Part shown: positions 1 to 8,689 of the stretch, in pieces | How the letters are laid out: every line of letters begins with the position of its first letter | Numbering within the stretch: the stretch's first letter is position 1 | Assembly (NCBI GenBank): GCA_947630015.1 | Contig: CANRFY010000004.1 | Span: forward strand, 1-64,000 | Direction: 5' to 3' | From: an uncultured Clostridia bacterium | GTDB taxonomy: Bacteria > Bacillota > Clostridia > Oscillospirales > CAG-272 | Length of the DNA: 64,000 nucleotides | Translations under genes and position numbers: made by a program | Notes under the pieces: generated by a model | The model's database searches: none | What the model was told of the DNA's origin: nothing | Seen by the model: the letters and a program-made list of their open reading frames with translations, nothing else

Positions 1-60
1 ATGAGTAGTAAATCCGGCTTGTTACCCTGCGAAACTGCCCGTAAAATCAAGGCTTTTTGA
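1..60 (+). CDS. possible C-terminal end of a gene cut by the window edge
   Basis: Frame 1 is open from the first base to a TGA at 58-60 and would encode about 19 residues ending in RKIKAF. It could be the tail of an upstream gene or chance. No family can be recognised from so few residues, and an ATG at position 1 is probably coincidence. Confidence 0.15.
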   Translation: MSSKSGLLPCETARKIKAF

Positions 61-75
61 GATAATCAATATTTT

Positions 76-1200
76 TCATATAAAACTTTACAAAGTTAAA
101 AAGAGTTAAGGGCCTCTTTGCCGGCCGGCAAAGAGACCCGCGAGCAAAGGCGGAGCCTTTGCAATCCTATCTTTTACTTTTTACAAACTTTACAAAGTTT
201 TAAAATTATGTTAAGGGCCTCTTTCTCGCAAGAAAGAGGCTGATTGGGATGAGGACCCTTTCTTCAAAAGAAAGGGTCCTCCCCCGTACCCCCTCTCCAA
301 AAGAACAACGCGCTGAAGCTAACTGCGAACAGCTCCTCGCGGAGCGATTGCTTTTATCGTGCAAGTGCTATCAATGCAAGAATATTTTCACGGTTTTTTC
401 GTCCAAGTGTCATCGCCGCACGAACAACACCGATTACCAAGAAAAAACAATGCGCTCACTTCGATGGGCGCAGTTTTTCTTCAACATTAGTTTTACAACT
501 ACCTCAGAATAAAATCTCTATTGCCACACCTCATTCACTATGCCGTAGAGCTTCCCAGACCCACCTGCGCGCACCGCGCGCGTGCGATGCACGACGCTGC
601 CAGCGTCGGATTAACTGCGACGTTTCGGCGGCGCAGTCGAATCAGCCCGCGTGGGAGCTGTTTGCAGAGACGACACCGCGGTCGCCCTGAAATAAACCCT
701 CACGGATGCACAAAACTGCGCGCCAACCGGTGCGAACCGTCTCGTATCTCGTTGTGAGTCGGAGCTGTTCGCACGGCACGAGCGGAATCTGACGATGTCA
801 GTGAACAATCAACCAAGACAGAATCGCATCGCTCTCGACGCGCCGCGCGGAGGTACGAATGCGCTTGACGAAACAATATCGCGGTTTACGCCCGAAACAC
901 CCCTGCCGCCGATTGAATAACATCGACGCCACACGGGAGCCTCTTTCGGGATCGTTAAGGGCCTCTTTCTTGCGAGAAAGAGGCCCTTAACATAATTTAA
1001 AAACTTTGAAAAAGTTTGTGAAAAGTAAAAGATAGGATTGCAAAGGCTCCGCCTTTGTCCTCGCATCTCTTTGCCGGCCGGCAAAGAGACCCTTAACGTT
1101 TTTTAACTTTTGCAAAAGTTTTAGATTAGGAATAGCGAGAATCGCGACGTGCCGATTAACGCTTTTCTAACCTTTGCAAAAGTTATAGCTGCTGACTGGC
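76..1200 (+). repeat. modular interspersed repeat element, copy 1
   Basis: This gene-free stretch is a mosaic of modules that recur at 4005-5050, 8690-9575 and 43005-43770. It has a core (about 240-950) flanked by inverted copies of one ~160 bp module (about 76-240 on the left and 950-1120 on the right). Visible parts are a gap-free 22 bp palindrome with half-site CTCTTTGCCGG at about 114-136 and again near 1070-1090; a perfect 17 bp stem with a 4-base TGCG loop at 954-991; a hairpin with arms GGACCCTTTCTT near 250-280; and AAACTTT/AAAGTTT palindromes. Short ORFs inside it are not conserved between copies, so it is called non-coding. The right end reaches the 3' end of the antiporter gene, which is transcribed toward it. 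Exact ends are uncertain by tens of bases. It could be a MITE-like or BIME-like repeat or a structured RNA. Confidence 0.8.
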
Positions 1201-1234
1201 GCGTATCGCCAAGGAAAATTCTCCGCCCCCGGCG

Positions 1235-2521
1235 TCACGTGATCTTATGAGCCTTCGGCGGTTTATTCTGCCGTCTCGCGCTCGTTTTGCCCTCGGGCTT
1301 GATCTCGCCGGCCGACATAAGCGCAAGCTTTGTGAGCGTCGGTCCCACAAGTTCATATACAAGCACCGAGAACAGCACCACATTCCGGACCGTATGGCCG
1401 TCCGAAAGCTTCGCCGCCGTCATCGCCATTCCGAGCGCGACGCCTGCCTGCGGCAGCAGCGTGACGCCGAGATTATTGCGTATCGTCTTGGAGCATGACG
1501 TCATGGCGCAGCTTGCGAACGCGCCGAAATATTTGCCGAGCGTGCGCGCGATTATGTAGATCGCGCCGATCAGAAGCACGAGCGGATTTGACAGTATCTC
1601 CAAATCGAGTTCCGCGCCCGACAAAACGAAGAACAAAACGAACAGCGGCGCCGTCCATCCGTCGACGCGCTCCATCAGCTCCTCGGAAAAATCGCAGATG
1701 TTGCAGAACAATGTGCCGCACATCATCGCGACGAGCAGAAGCGAGAATCCGATATGGATGCCCGCGACGTCGAACTCCATCATCGACAGTCCGATCGTGA
1801 GTATGACGAATCCGATCGAGAGCGACAGACGCTTGCTGCGCGAATGGAAGAATTTTTCAAAGAAGAACAGAAGAACGCCGACCGCCGAACCGAGCAGGAT
1901 CGACAGCACGATCTCGATTATAGGCTCAAGGATTATAGTCGTTAAGTTGATCTCTCCGCTTTCAAGCACCTTTGCGATGCCGAACGACGCCGAGAACAGC
2001 ACAAGACCGACGGCGTCGTCGATCGCGACGACGAGCAGAAGCAGCTTCGTCATCGGACCGTCGGCTTTATATTGGCGCACGACCATGAGCGTCGCGGCAG
2101 GAGCCGTCGCCGCCGCGATCGCGCCGAGCGTTATCGCCGACGAGATCGTGATCGTCGCGGGCGCGATGAAATGAAGCGCCACAAGCGCCGCGTCTACGAT
2201 CGCGGTCGTGATCACGGCCTGGAGTATGCCTATTACGATCGCCTTCGTCCCCATCTGCTTTATCTGTCCGAGTCTGAATTCGTTTCCGATCGTGAACGCG
2301 ATGAATCCGAGCGCCGCCTGCGAGAACAGCGACAGCGATTCGACGTCGTCGAGCGTTTCAAATCCGATATAGGGGATGTGGAGCGCGCCGATCACAAACG
2401 GGCCGAGCAGCAGTCCGGCGACGAGATACGCCGTCACGGCGGGGAGATTGAGCTTTTTCGCGATTCGCGACATCAAAAGTCCGCCGATCAGCGATATCGC
2501 CACCTGAGTCAGTATTTCCAT
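1235..2521 (-). CDS. cation:proton antiporter, CPA2/Kef-type membrane subunit
   Basis: A 428-residue polytopic inner-membrane protein of about 12 hydrophobic segments, the usual length for the Na+/H+ exchanger domain of the CPA2 family. The N-terminus carries the family-typical run LNLPAVTAYLVAGLLLGP (residues 25-42), and a membrane-embedded acidic pair sits in VAIDDAVGLVLF (D168-D169), the position of the ion-binding aspartates in the family. There is no C-terminal TrkA-N/NAD-binding domain; a short basic tail follows the last helix. It probably exchanges K+ or Na+ for protons, but the ion cannot be told from sequence. The ATG is preceded by a GGAG motif and a good SigA promoter. The gene stands alone, divergent from the enolase gene. 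Confidence 0.85.
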   Translation of the reverse strand: MEILTQVAISLIGGLLMSRIAKKLNLPAVTAYLVAGLLLGPFVIGALHIPYIGFETLDDVESLSLFSQAALGFIAFTIGNEFRLGQIKQMGTKAIVIGILQAVITTAIVDAALVALHFIAPATITISSAITLGAIAAATAPAATLMVVRQYKADGPMTKLLLLVVAIDDAVGLVLFSASFGIAKVLESGEINLTTIILEPIIEIVLSILLGSAVGVLLFFFEKFFHSRSKRLSLSIGFVILTIGLSMMEFDVAGIHIGFSLLLVAMMCGTLFCNICDFSEELMERVDGWTAPLFVLFFVLSGAELDLEILSNPLVLLIGAIYIIARTLGKYFGAFASCAMTSCSKTIRNNLGVTLLPQAGVALGMAMTAAKLSDGHTVRNVVLFSVLVYELVGPTLTKLALMSAGEIKPEGKTSARRQNKPPKAHKIT

Positions 2522-2567
2522 ATGATTCTCCGTATGACATTATGTTGGGGCTTTCCCCAAAAAGTGT

Positions 2568-2596
2568 ATTATATACCTGTCGGGGAAAAAATACAA
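2568..2596 (-). promoter_or_regulatory. SigA-type promoter of the antiporter gene
   Basis: On the minus strand TTGTAT (2591-2596) and TATAAT (2568-2573) are separated by exactly 17 bases. The leader also has a small hairpin with arms TTGGGG/CCCCAA at 2545-2560, between the promoter and the start codon. Confidence 0.7.
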
Positions 2597-2715
2597 GTGG
2601 TTTTTTAATCAATTTTATATTCGCGCACGCGGGCGCGTTCGGTAATTTTTCATCCGCGCGAATATGCGGCGCGCCGATGTGGAAGAATATATGAAAACAA
2701 TACGGAGTTGACATT

Positions 2716-3972
2716 ATGCTTATAAAAAACGGGATACCAAAGATCGAGGCCGTCTTTGCCGCGGAGATACTTGACTCGCGCGGCGACCCTTCCGTGCGCG
2801 CGTTTCTGCGGCTCGCGGACGGCAGCGTCGGCTGCGGCGACGCGCCTTCGGGCGCGTCCACGGGAAAATATGAAGCCGTCGAGCGCCGCGACGGCGGAGG
2901 CGACGGCAGCCGATACGGAGGACGCGGCGTCCTCGACGCCTGCGCCGCCGTGAACGGCGAGATCGCGTCCGCGCTCTTACGCGCAGACCCGCGCGGCCAG
3001 CGCGCCGTCGACAAGCTTTTGTGCGAGCTTGACGGAACGTCGTCAAAATACAGGCTCGGCGCGAACGCAATTCTGCCCGTATCGATCGCGTATGCGCGCG
3101 CGTGCGCCGCGTCGAGGCGGTGCGAGCTTTACGAAAGCCTCGGCGGCAGCGTTTCCGGCGGGCGGTTCCCGATCCCGATGATGAACATTTTGAACGGCGG
3201 CAGACACGCCGCGAACAACGTCGACATTCAGGAATTCATGCTCGTTCCTGTCGGCGGAGAGAGCGCTGCAGACGCCGTTAGGATCGGCGCCGAGGTCTAT
3301 CGCGCGCTCGGCGGCGTTCTCCACCGCCGCGGGCTTTTTTGCGGCGTCGGGGACGAGGGCGGATATTCGCCGTCGCTGGCGCGCGACGAGGATGCGCTCG
3401 ATCTCATCATGGAGGCCGTATCGGCGTCGGGACATGAAAACGACGCTGCGCTCGCCGTCGACGCCGCCGCAAGCGAGTGGACATCCGGCTCGGACGGCGT
3501 TTACAGACTGCCGAAGCGCGGCGTCGAATACACGTCGGAGGAATTGATCCTCTACTATCGCGGCCTCTGCGAGAGGTATCCGATCGTTTCGGTCGAGGAC
3601 GGACTCGGCGAGGACGACGGCGGCGGATGGCGCGCCATGACGGAAGCGCTCGGGGATCGCGTCATGCTCGTCGGCGACGACTTATTCGTGACGAATGCGC
3701 AAAGGATCGCCGCAGGCGCGCGGGCGGGCGCGGCTAACGCAGTTTTGATCAAGCCGAATCAGGCGGGAACGGTGACTGAGACGTGGGATGCCGTATCGGA
3801 GGCGCGCCGCACCGGATACAAGGTCGTCGTCTCGCACCGTTCCGGCGATACCGAGGACAGCTTCATCGCCGATCTCGCCGTCGCCGCCGGCGCCGATTTC
3901 ATCAAATCCGGCGCGCCGTGCCGCGCCGAGCGCACCGCGAAATATAATCGATTGATCGAAATCTATCGTTGA
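2716..3972 (+). CDS. enolase-family protein (phosphopyruvate hydratase), divergent
   Basis: A 418-residue enolase that would interconvert 2-phosphoglycerate and phosphoenolpyruvate in the cytosol. The catalytic set is present: E214 in VGDEGG, Mg ligands D249, E294 (VSVEDGL) and D321, K346 in LIKPNQ, SHRSG at 373-377 and K397 in FIKSGAP, plus the catalytic-loop H164. Several otherwise near-invariant positions differ: DSRGN reads DSRGD (D24), the GGSHADN loop reads GGRHAAN (R163, A166), and LIKVNQ reads LIKPNQ. The protein is somewhat shorter than typical bacterial enolases (about 430). It sits alone, not beside other glycolytic genes. This suggests a second, diverged enolase or a relaxed substrate; the housekeeping copy may lie elsewhere. 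The symbol is withheld for that reason. Start chosen at the ATG after a CGGAG motif. Confidence 0.8.
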   Translation: MLIKNGIPKIEAVFAAEILDSRGDPSVRAFLRLADGSVGCGDAPSGASTGKYEAVERRDGGGDGSRYGGRGVLDACAAVNGEIASALLRADPRGQRAVDKLLCELDGTSSKYRLGANAILPVSIAYARACAASRRCELYESLGGSVSGGRFPIPMMNILNGGRHAANNVDIQEFMLVPVGGESAADAVRIGAEVYRALGGVLHRRGLFCGVGDEGGYSPSLARDEDALDLIMEAVSASGHENDAALAVDAAASEWTSGSDGVYRLPKRGVEYTSEELILYYRGLCERYPIVSVEDGLGEDDGGGWRAMTEALGDRVMLVGDDLFVTNAQRIAAGARAGAANAVLIKPNQAGTVTETWDAVSEARRTGYKVVVSHRSGDTEDSFIADLAVAAGADFIKSGAPCRAERTAKYNRLIEIYR

Positions 3973-4004
3973 TGCGGGGGATGGGAAAGGGTTGCGCCCT
4001 CTGT

Positions 4005-5050
4005 GCGATGCTCCAAGCCGCAGCTATAACTTTTGCAAAGGTAAAAAGGATAAGGCGATTCTGTCGCGATTCTTGCCATTCCTATTCTAAAACTTTTGCA
4101 AAGTTTAAAAAAGTTAAGGGTCTCTTTGCTGGCCGGCAAAGAGGCGCGAGGGCAAAGGATGATCCTTGGCGATTCTATCGTTTCCTTTTCTGCAAACTTT
4201 TTCAAAGTTTTTAAATTATGTTAAGGGCCTCTTTCTCGCAAGAAAGAGGCCCTTAACGATCCCGAAAGAGGCTCCCGTGTGGCGTCGACGTTATTCAATC
4301 GGTGGCAAAATTTGTTGGGACGTAAACCGCGATGAGATGTCGACAAAAACGTTCGTGCCTCCGCGCGGCGCGTCGAGATCGAGGCGATTCTGTCTTGGTT
4401 AATTGATTACTGACTGCGTCAGATCATCCTCGTGTCGTGCGAACAAATGGGATTCACAAAGAGATACGAGACGGTTCGCACCGGTTGGCGCGCAGTGTCG
4501 TGCATCCGTGAGTGTTTATGTCAGTGCGAACGCGGTATTATTTATTGCCAACAGCTCCCACGCGGACTTATTCGACTGCGCCGAATGAAATGTCGCGATC
4601 AATCTGACGCTGGCAGCGACGGATATCGCACGCGCGTTGTGCGCGCAGGTGAGGCTGGAAAGCCTACGGCGCGGGGGATGAGGTGCGTCAATAGAGGGAG
4701 TGATTTGTGGTAGGAGTGAAAAACTTATGTTGAAAAAATTGCGCCCACATAAGTGAACGCATTGTTCTTTCTTGGATATTAGAGTTTTTCGTGCGGCGAT
4801 GCTGTTTGCACGATAAAAGCAAAATCCCCGCGATGAGCTGTTCGCACACAGCAAACGCGCGTTGTTCTTTTGGAGAGGGGGTATGGGGGAGGACCCTTTC
4901 TTTTGAAGAAAGGGTCCTCATCCCAAATGCGTATTTGAAGAAAGTGCCTCATCCAAAACCATTCATTCAAAGGAAAATTCCTCGTCCCAAGCAGTCTTTC
5001 TAATGAATACTCCTCATCTCAAATCCACCTTTTGCCAAAAAGAAATTTAT
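4005..5050 (-). repeat. modular interspersed repeat element, copy 2 (inverted relative to copy 1)
   Basis: Fills the space between the convergent enolase and kelch genes. Read on the minus strand it matches copy 1 module by module: the 17 bp stem-loop (4220-4257, loop CGCA), the palindrome near 4123-4145 with one half-site mismatch (GCTGGCCGGC), the core at about 4258-4860, and the GGACCCTTTCTT hairpin at about 4890-4918. Beyond the hairpin are degenerate tandem units of roughly 32 bases, each starting CCTCATCCCAA or similar, at about 4916, 4947, 4980 and 5012. No conserved reading frame is seen. A weak hairpin at 5119-5142 may end transcription of the kelch operon. Confidence 0.8.
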
Positions 5051-5160
5051 TCTTCTGCAAAAGGGAATTCAGGCAAATCTAAAGCTGCTATAAAAGTTTT
5101 GTGCAAAAGAAAAGGACAGAAACGCGCTGGCTCACGCGTTTCCATCCTTTTTAAGGGATT

Positions 5161-6507
5161 CTATATCCTCTTCCATCCCCCGTCGTAGACGAACGCGTCC
5201 GCATTCCTCGGGACGCCGCCGGCGTCCCCGAGCCTGACGGCCGCGACGGGCGCGCTCACGCCGAACGCATCCGATCTCATAATCTCGGCGGTGCGGTGAA
5301 CGCCGCGAATCCCCAAAACGATATGCATCGTGCCGGACGCCAGTCTCGGCGACGCAGTATAGCTCTGCACGATCCTCTGCGGACTGCGCCAGAACGACTC
5401 CGCCGGCGAATTCGGCACATACCCGCCTATGACGTAGACGACGCCGTTCAACTCGGCGCAGCAGGCGCCCTCCGTCGCCGTCGGAAGCGCGGACGGACAG
5501 CGCGCGCACGCGCCGCTGTCGGGATCGATCGTCAAAACGGAGCCGTCGCGGCAGAATGCGAACGCGCGTCCCGCGCATCCGCACGCGCACGCGCCGTAAA
5601 CATCGGCGTCGATCGGCATCGCCGGCGTCGATCTCCCGCTTTCGATGTCGTAGACCCACGACGCCGTCACGGCGTTCGATTTGTCCGCCAGCGGCGTCGA
5701 CGTTCCGATGCAGCAGATCCTGCCGCCGACAAGCGCGCAGCATTCGGGAGCGAATCCGGACGGCATCGATCCCGCAGCCGTCACGCTTCCCGCGCCCACG
5801 TCGATGCGGTAAACGTCGGAGACGTTGGAAAAGCCGTCGCCGACGCGCTCGACGCCGCCCATCACATATACGGCTCCGCCGTATGCGACCGCGTTCGTCT
5901 TAGCCAGCGCGGCGGGCAGCCTGCCCGAAAGCGTGCCGTATGTCTGATCGGCCGTATTAAATGTGATTATCGTGTCGAAATACGGCGAATTCGCCGACAA
6001 ATAATCCTTATACGTACTGCCGCCCGCCGTATAAATGACGCCGCCCACGGCGGCGGAACCGGCCGCAGCCGCGCTCCGCGTCGTCTGCGCGGACGAAAGC
6101 AGCGTGATCGTTCCAGCCGCCGGATCGAATACGCGCACATCGAGATTCGACGCGTGCGTCGCGATCGCCGAGCAGCCGAGGACGTATATCTTCCCGTCGA
6201 CGGCGGCCGCCGACGCGTTGACCGCATAGCTGCCCGTGAAAGTGAGCGTTTGCGACGCGGAATCGGCGACGACTTCGGGATCGCCGTCGACGGCGATCTT
6301 AGAGGGGACGCCGCCGCTCTTCACCCACAAAACGGACGTGTCGAGCGGCTCCGATGTCGATATTTCGACGTTTGGTTCGGCTCCCGACGGCAGCGACGAT
6401 ATCGCCGCCGCCATCTCCGACGGCTTAAGCTTGCCCTCGGACGGCGATTTCGCACGGATCGCGGACGCGATCGCGGAATAGTTTTTATCGTCTGTCACGA
6501 CCTTCAT
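5161..6507 (-). CDS. phage-tail-type protein with kelch-like beta-propeller
   Basis: A 448-residue protein. The first ~40 residues (DDKNYSAIASAIRAK, then KPSEMAAAISSL) match the N-terminal segment common on phage tail/baseplate accessory proteins of gut Firmicutes. The rest has four to five kelch-like blades, seen as repeated VGGVIYTAGG, GGAVYVMGG and NGVVYVIGG strands, so a carbohydrate- or surface-binding beta-propeller is likely. There is no signal peptide. It is the last gene of a three-gene operon and its ATG overlaps the stop of the collagen-like gene by one base, with GGGGTGAG upstream. Probably the receptor-contacting tip of a fibre; the receptor is unknown. No other tail, head or lysis genes are nearby. 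Confidence 0.7.
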   Translation of the reverse strand: MKVVTDDKNYSAIASAIRAKSPSEGKLKPSEMAAAISSLPSGAEPNVEISTSEPLDTSVLWVKSGGVPSKIAVDGDPEVVADSASQTLTFTGSYAVNASAAAVDGKIYVLGCSAIATHASNLDVRVFDPAAGTITLLSSAQTTRSAAAAGSAAVGGVIYTAGGSTYKDYLSANSPYFDTIITFNTADQTYGTLSGRLPAALAKTNAVAYGGAVYVMGGVERVGDGFSNVSDVYRIDVGAGSVTAAGSMPSGFAPECCALVGGRICCIGTSTPLADKSNAVTASWVYDIESGRSTPAMPIDADVYGACACGCAGRAFAFCRDGSVLTIDPDSGACARCPSALPTATEGACCAELNGVVYVIGGYVPNSPAESFWRSPQRIVQSYTASPRLASGTMHIVLGIRGVHRTAEIMRSDAFGVSAPVAAVRLGDAGGVPRNADAFVYDGGWKRI

Positions 6508-7505
6508 CAGTAGCTCACCCCGTCTCCGTCCGGCATCGCCGAAAGCGTCCGCGCCACAAGCTTTTCGATATCGGCCTCGGTGAAATAGTCGACGCCGTAA
6601 ACGGGCGTATGACCGTCGGCTCCGGCAGGTCCCGCGGGACCCGCGTCGCCTTTCGCGCCGGTCTCGCCCTTTTCACCGCGCTCGCCTTTTTCACCGCGCT
6701 CGCCCTGTTCGCCTTGCGGCCCTGTCGGGCCTTCCGGACCTTCCGGACCTTCCGGACCTGCGGGTCCTATCGGACCTTCGGGACCTGTCGGACCTGCGGG
6801 ACCTCTCTCGCCGTCCGTGCCGTCTGCGCCTGCGGGACCCATCGGCCCCATCGGCCCCATCGGTCCCGCGTCGCCAGTCTCGCCCTTTTCGCCGCGATCG
6901 CCCTTCTCGCCTTTTTTGCCCTCAGGCCCCTGTATCGTACCCTGATCGAGCCATCGCATCCCGATCCCGTCCCAGATGTAGATGTGATACGGCGCGGCCT
7001 CGCCGACGCCGTATGCGTCGCCCGCGTTCGGCTCCGGCACCGACGACTCCAGCTCCTCCGTCGTGGCATAATATCCGCGCACCGTGAAATCCCTGCCGGC
7101 CTCGCCCTGCGGTCCCGCAGGACCCACAGGCCCCGTCTCACCGCGCGCGCCCTGCTCGCCCCTCGGGCCCTGCTCGCCGCGTTCGCCGGTCTCTCCCTGC
7201 GGTCCCTGCTCGCCGCGTTTGCCCTCCGGCCCCGCAGGACCAGTCATGCCTGTTCTTCCGCGTATGAGCGTCCATTTATACGCCGACGCCGATTCCGGCG
7301 CTTCCTCCTCGACCGTCACCGCGACGCCCATATAATCGCCGCCGTCGTCGTTCATCTCGCCGTCTGCGGGATCGGCCTTGTCCGCATATTTTACGTGCAG
7401 ATACGCGCGGCCGACGATGTTGACCGTATACTCCTGCTTCTCCGTGAAGCGCGCGCGGACGAAATCGTCGTCCGGCAGCGTGCAGTCGAATCTGTCCTCC
7501 GTCAA
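6507..7505 (-). CDS. collagen-like tail-fibre protein
   Basis: A 332-residue protein with two Gly-X-Y collagen-like blocks (about residues 83-137 and 193-310), rich in GPAGP, GEKGE and GPMGP triplets, that should form a trimeric rod. An ~80-residue N-terminal domain precedes the first block, and a middle domain (about 138-192, with [14 protein letters not shown]) of the type often found on phage fibres separates the blocks. The C-terminus [19 protein letters not shown] is a fibre ending recurrent in Firmicutes phages. The start is TTG, with a GGGAGGT site seven bases upstream, and its first bases overlap the stop of the preceding gene (TTGA). It lies between a small attachment protein and the kelch protein. 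The codon-repetitive DNA is prone to length change by recombination. Confidence 0.75.
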   Translation of the reverse strand: MTEDRFDCTLPDDDFVRARFTEKQEYTVNIVGRAYLHVKYADKADPADGEMNDDGGDYMGVAVTVEEEAPESASAYKWTLIRGRTGMTGPAGPEGKRGEQGPQGETGERGEQGPRGEQGARGETGPVGPAGPQGEAGRDFTVRGYYATTEELESSVPEPNAGDAYGVGEAAPYHIYIWDGIGMRWLDQGTIQGPEGKKGEKGDRGEKGETGDAGPMGPMGPMGPAGADGTDGERGPAGPTGPEGPIGPAGPEGPEGPEGPTGPQGEQGERGEKGERGEKGETGAKGDAGPAGPAGADGHTPVYGVDYFTEADIEKLVARTLSAMPDGDGVSY

Positions 7506-7819
7506 GCGCTCACCTCCCCGACGTCGTGCATACAGAGATTATCGTGTATGTGCAGACGCATGATCTCCGTCGCCGTTCGTATGCCGCCCGAGAGCAGATT
7601 CAGCTGCACCGTCGCGAACGACGGGGCGAAAAGCTGCGTATCCTCGGGCTTCATCGTCAATGTGACCGTATCGCCGTCGACGGCGACGCGCTCGTCGCTG
7701 TCGGTAAATTCGCATACGACGCGGCCGCACTGACGGAACGTGATCGTGACGCCGGAGTCGCCGATCGGTCTGTCGAGGGTGAAGACGATTTTGTGATCGC
7801 ACCACCTTGTCATAAACAT
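7502..7819 (-). CDS. small phage-tail-associated protein, first gene of tail-like operon
   Basis: A 105-residue protein of predicted beta structure. Its pattern ([18 protein letters not shown], a CGRVVCEFT strand, then a [14 protein letters not shown] stretch) resembles short proteins that sit in front of collagen-like fibres in Firmicutes phages and may link the fibre to the baseplate; this is family resemblance by eye only. An earlier in-frame ATG (7882) exists, but the ATG at 7819 has an AGAAAGG site at the right distance and lies downstream of the mapped promoter, so 7819 is preferred. The next gene overlaps it by four bases. Confidence 0.55.
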   Translation of the reverse strand: MFMTRWCDHKIVFTLDRPIGDSGVTITFRQCGRVVCEFTDSDERVAVDGDTVTLTMKPEDTQLFAPSFATVQLNLLSGGIRTATEIMRLHIHDNLCMHDVGEVSA

Positions 7820-7875
7820 ACCTTGCCTTTCTCTAAAGAATTTCCGGCGCGCGGACAAAATTGTCGCGTATGCCG

Positions 7876-7991
7876 TTGACATTCACAGAAAAATGTGTTA
7901 CACTCGTGCTGTAAGCTTCCACACTCCGTGAGTGACCGTATTATATCACATTTTGCTGTGATTGTCAAGATGCAATCACATATATTTGTGA
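7876..7991. promoter_or_regulatory. divergent promoters with three repressor operators
   Basis: Plus strand: TTGACA (7876-7881), 17-base spacer, TACACT (7899-7904), for the repressor gene. Minus strand: TTGACA (7963-7968), 17-base spacer, TATAAT (7940-7945), for the tail-like operon. Three palindromes of the form TCACA-N6-TGTGA lie here: O1 at 7883-7898 (last base T) inside the plus spacer, O2 at 7946-7961 inside the minus spacer, and O3 at 7976-7991 just upstream of the minus -35. The placement implies that the repressor at 8014 shuts off both the tail operon and its own gene. Confidence 0.85.
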
Positions 7992-8013
7992 TATCACGAG
8001 TAAAGGCGCATCC

Positions 8014-8616
8014 ATGAAACAGTTATACGACAAAATCAAATCGCTCTGCGACGAGCGTTCGATCACGCCGGCGGGTCTGGCGCGCGAGCTTGGATTTTCA
8101 AAGAATTTCTTCACCGAGCTTAAATCCGACCGCGTCAAATCATGCTCCGCGCTCCGTCTGTCCGCGATCGCGGACTATTTCGGCGTCGACGCCGACAGTC
8201 TCATCAAGGACGGCGCGCCCGCGCGCGTCCGCGTCCCCGTATACGGGCGCGTTCCGGCAGGCATCCCGATCGAGGCTGTCGAGGATGTTTTGGGCTTCGA
8301 GGATATAACGCCGGAGCTTGCGGCGTCCGGCAGCTTCATTGCGCTGCGCATAAAGGGCGACAGCATGACGCCCGTCGTCTGCGACGGCGATACGATCATC
8401 ATCCGCATTCAGGCGGACGCCGACTCCGGCGATATTGTCGTCGCCATGATCGGCGGCGACGAGGCGACCTGCAAACGAATCAAAAAGGAGCCGGACGGCG
8501 TCTGGCTCGTGCCGAACAATCCCGCGTATGAGCCTATGTACTTCCCGAACGGCGATATTGAGGCGCTGCCGCTCACCATTCTCGGCAAGGTCGTGGAGCT
8601 GCGCCGCAGGTTCTGA
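8014..8616 (+). CDS. CI/LexA-type self-cleaving repressor (XRE HTH + S24 peptidase)
   Basis: A 200-residue repressor. Residues 1-60 form an XRE helix-turn-helix (ITPAGLARELGFSKNFFTELK). Residues 75-200 are an S24/LexA-like peptidase with an Ala-Gly cleavage site in VPAGIP (A82-G83), nucleophile S117 in GDSMTP and general base K154 in ATCKRI. Such proteins are inactivated by RecA-stimulated autocleavage after DNA damage. It faces the tail-like operon across three matching operators, so that operon should be DNA-damage inducible and the repressor autoregulated. It is more like a phage CI-type repressor than host LexA, because its HTH is XRE-type rather than winged. The ATG follows a TAAAGG site. 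The module lacks integrase, head or lysis genes. Confidence 0.9.
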   Translation: MKQLYDKIKSLCDERSITPAGLARELGFSKNFFTELKSDRVKSCSALRLSAIADYFGVDADSLIKDGAPARVRVPVYGRVPAGIPIEAVEDVLGFEDITPELAASGSFIALRIKGDSMTPVVCDGDTIIIRIQADADSGDIVVAMIGGDEATCKRIKKEPDGVWLVPNNPAYEPMYFPNGDIEALPLTILGKVVELRRRF

Positions 8617-8689
8617 CACAGCCTCGCGGCGCGGTGCGAGGACACGCAGTTCTCCTCTTTCCTTTATTTAATGTTTTCCAAAGGTTTTA

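Noticed and set aside
249..1084. Short ORFs inside repeat copy 1 (and similar ones in copies 2-4)
   Set aside because: Frames are not conserved between copies, composition is repeat-derived, and they cross hairpins and palindromes.
2716..3972. Enolase as a pseudogene
   Set aside because: The frame is complete and the catalytic residues are intact despite unusual substitutions.
6609..7733. Long plus-strand ORF of 374 residues opposite the collagen-like gene
   Set aside because: Arises from the Gly-X-Y repeat on the other strand; no ribosome site and no domain.
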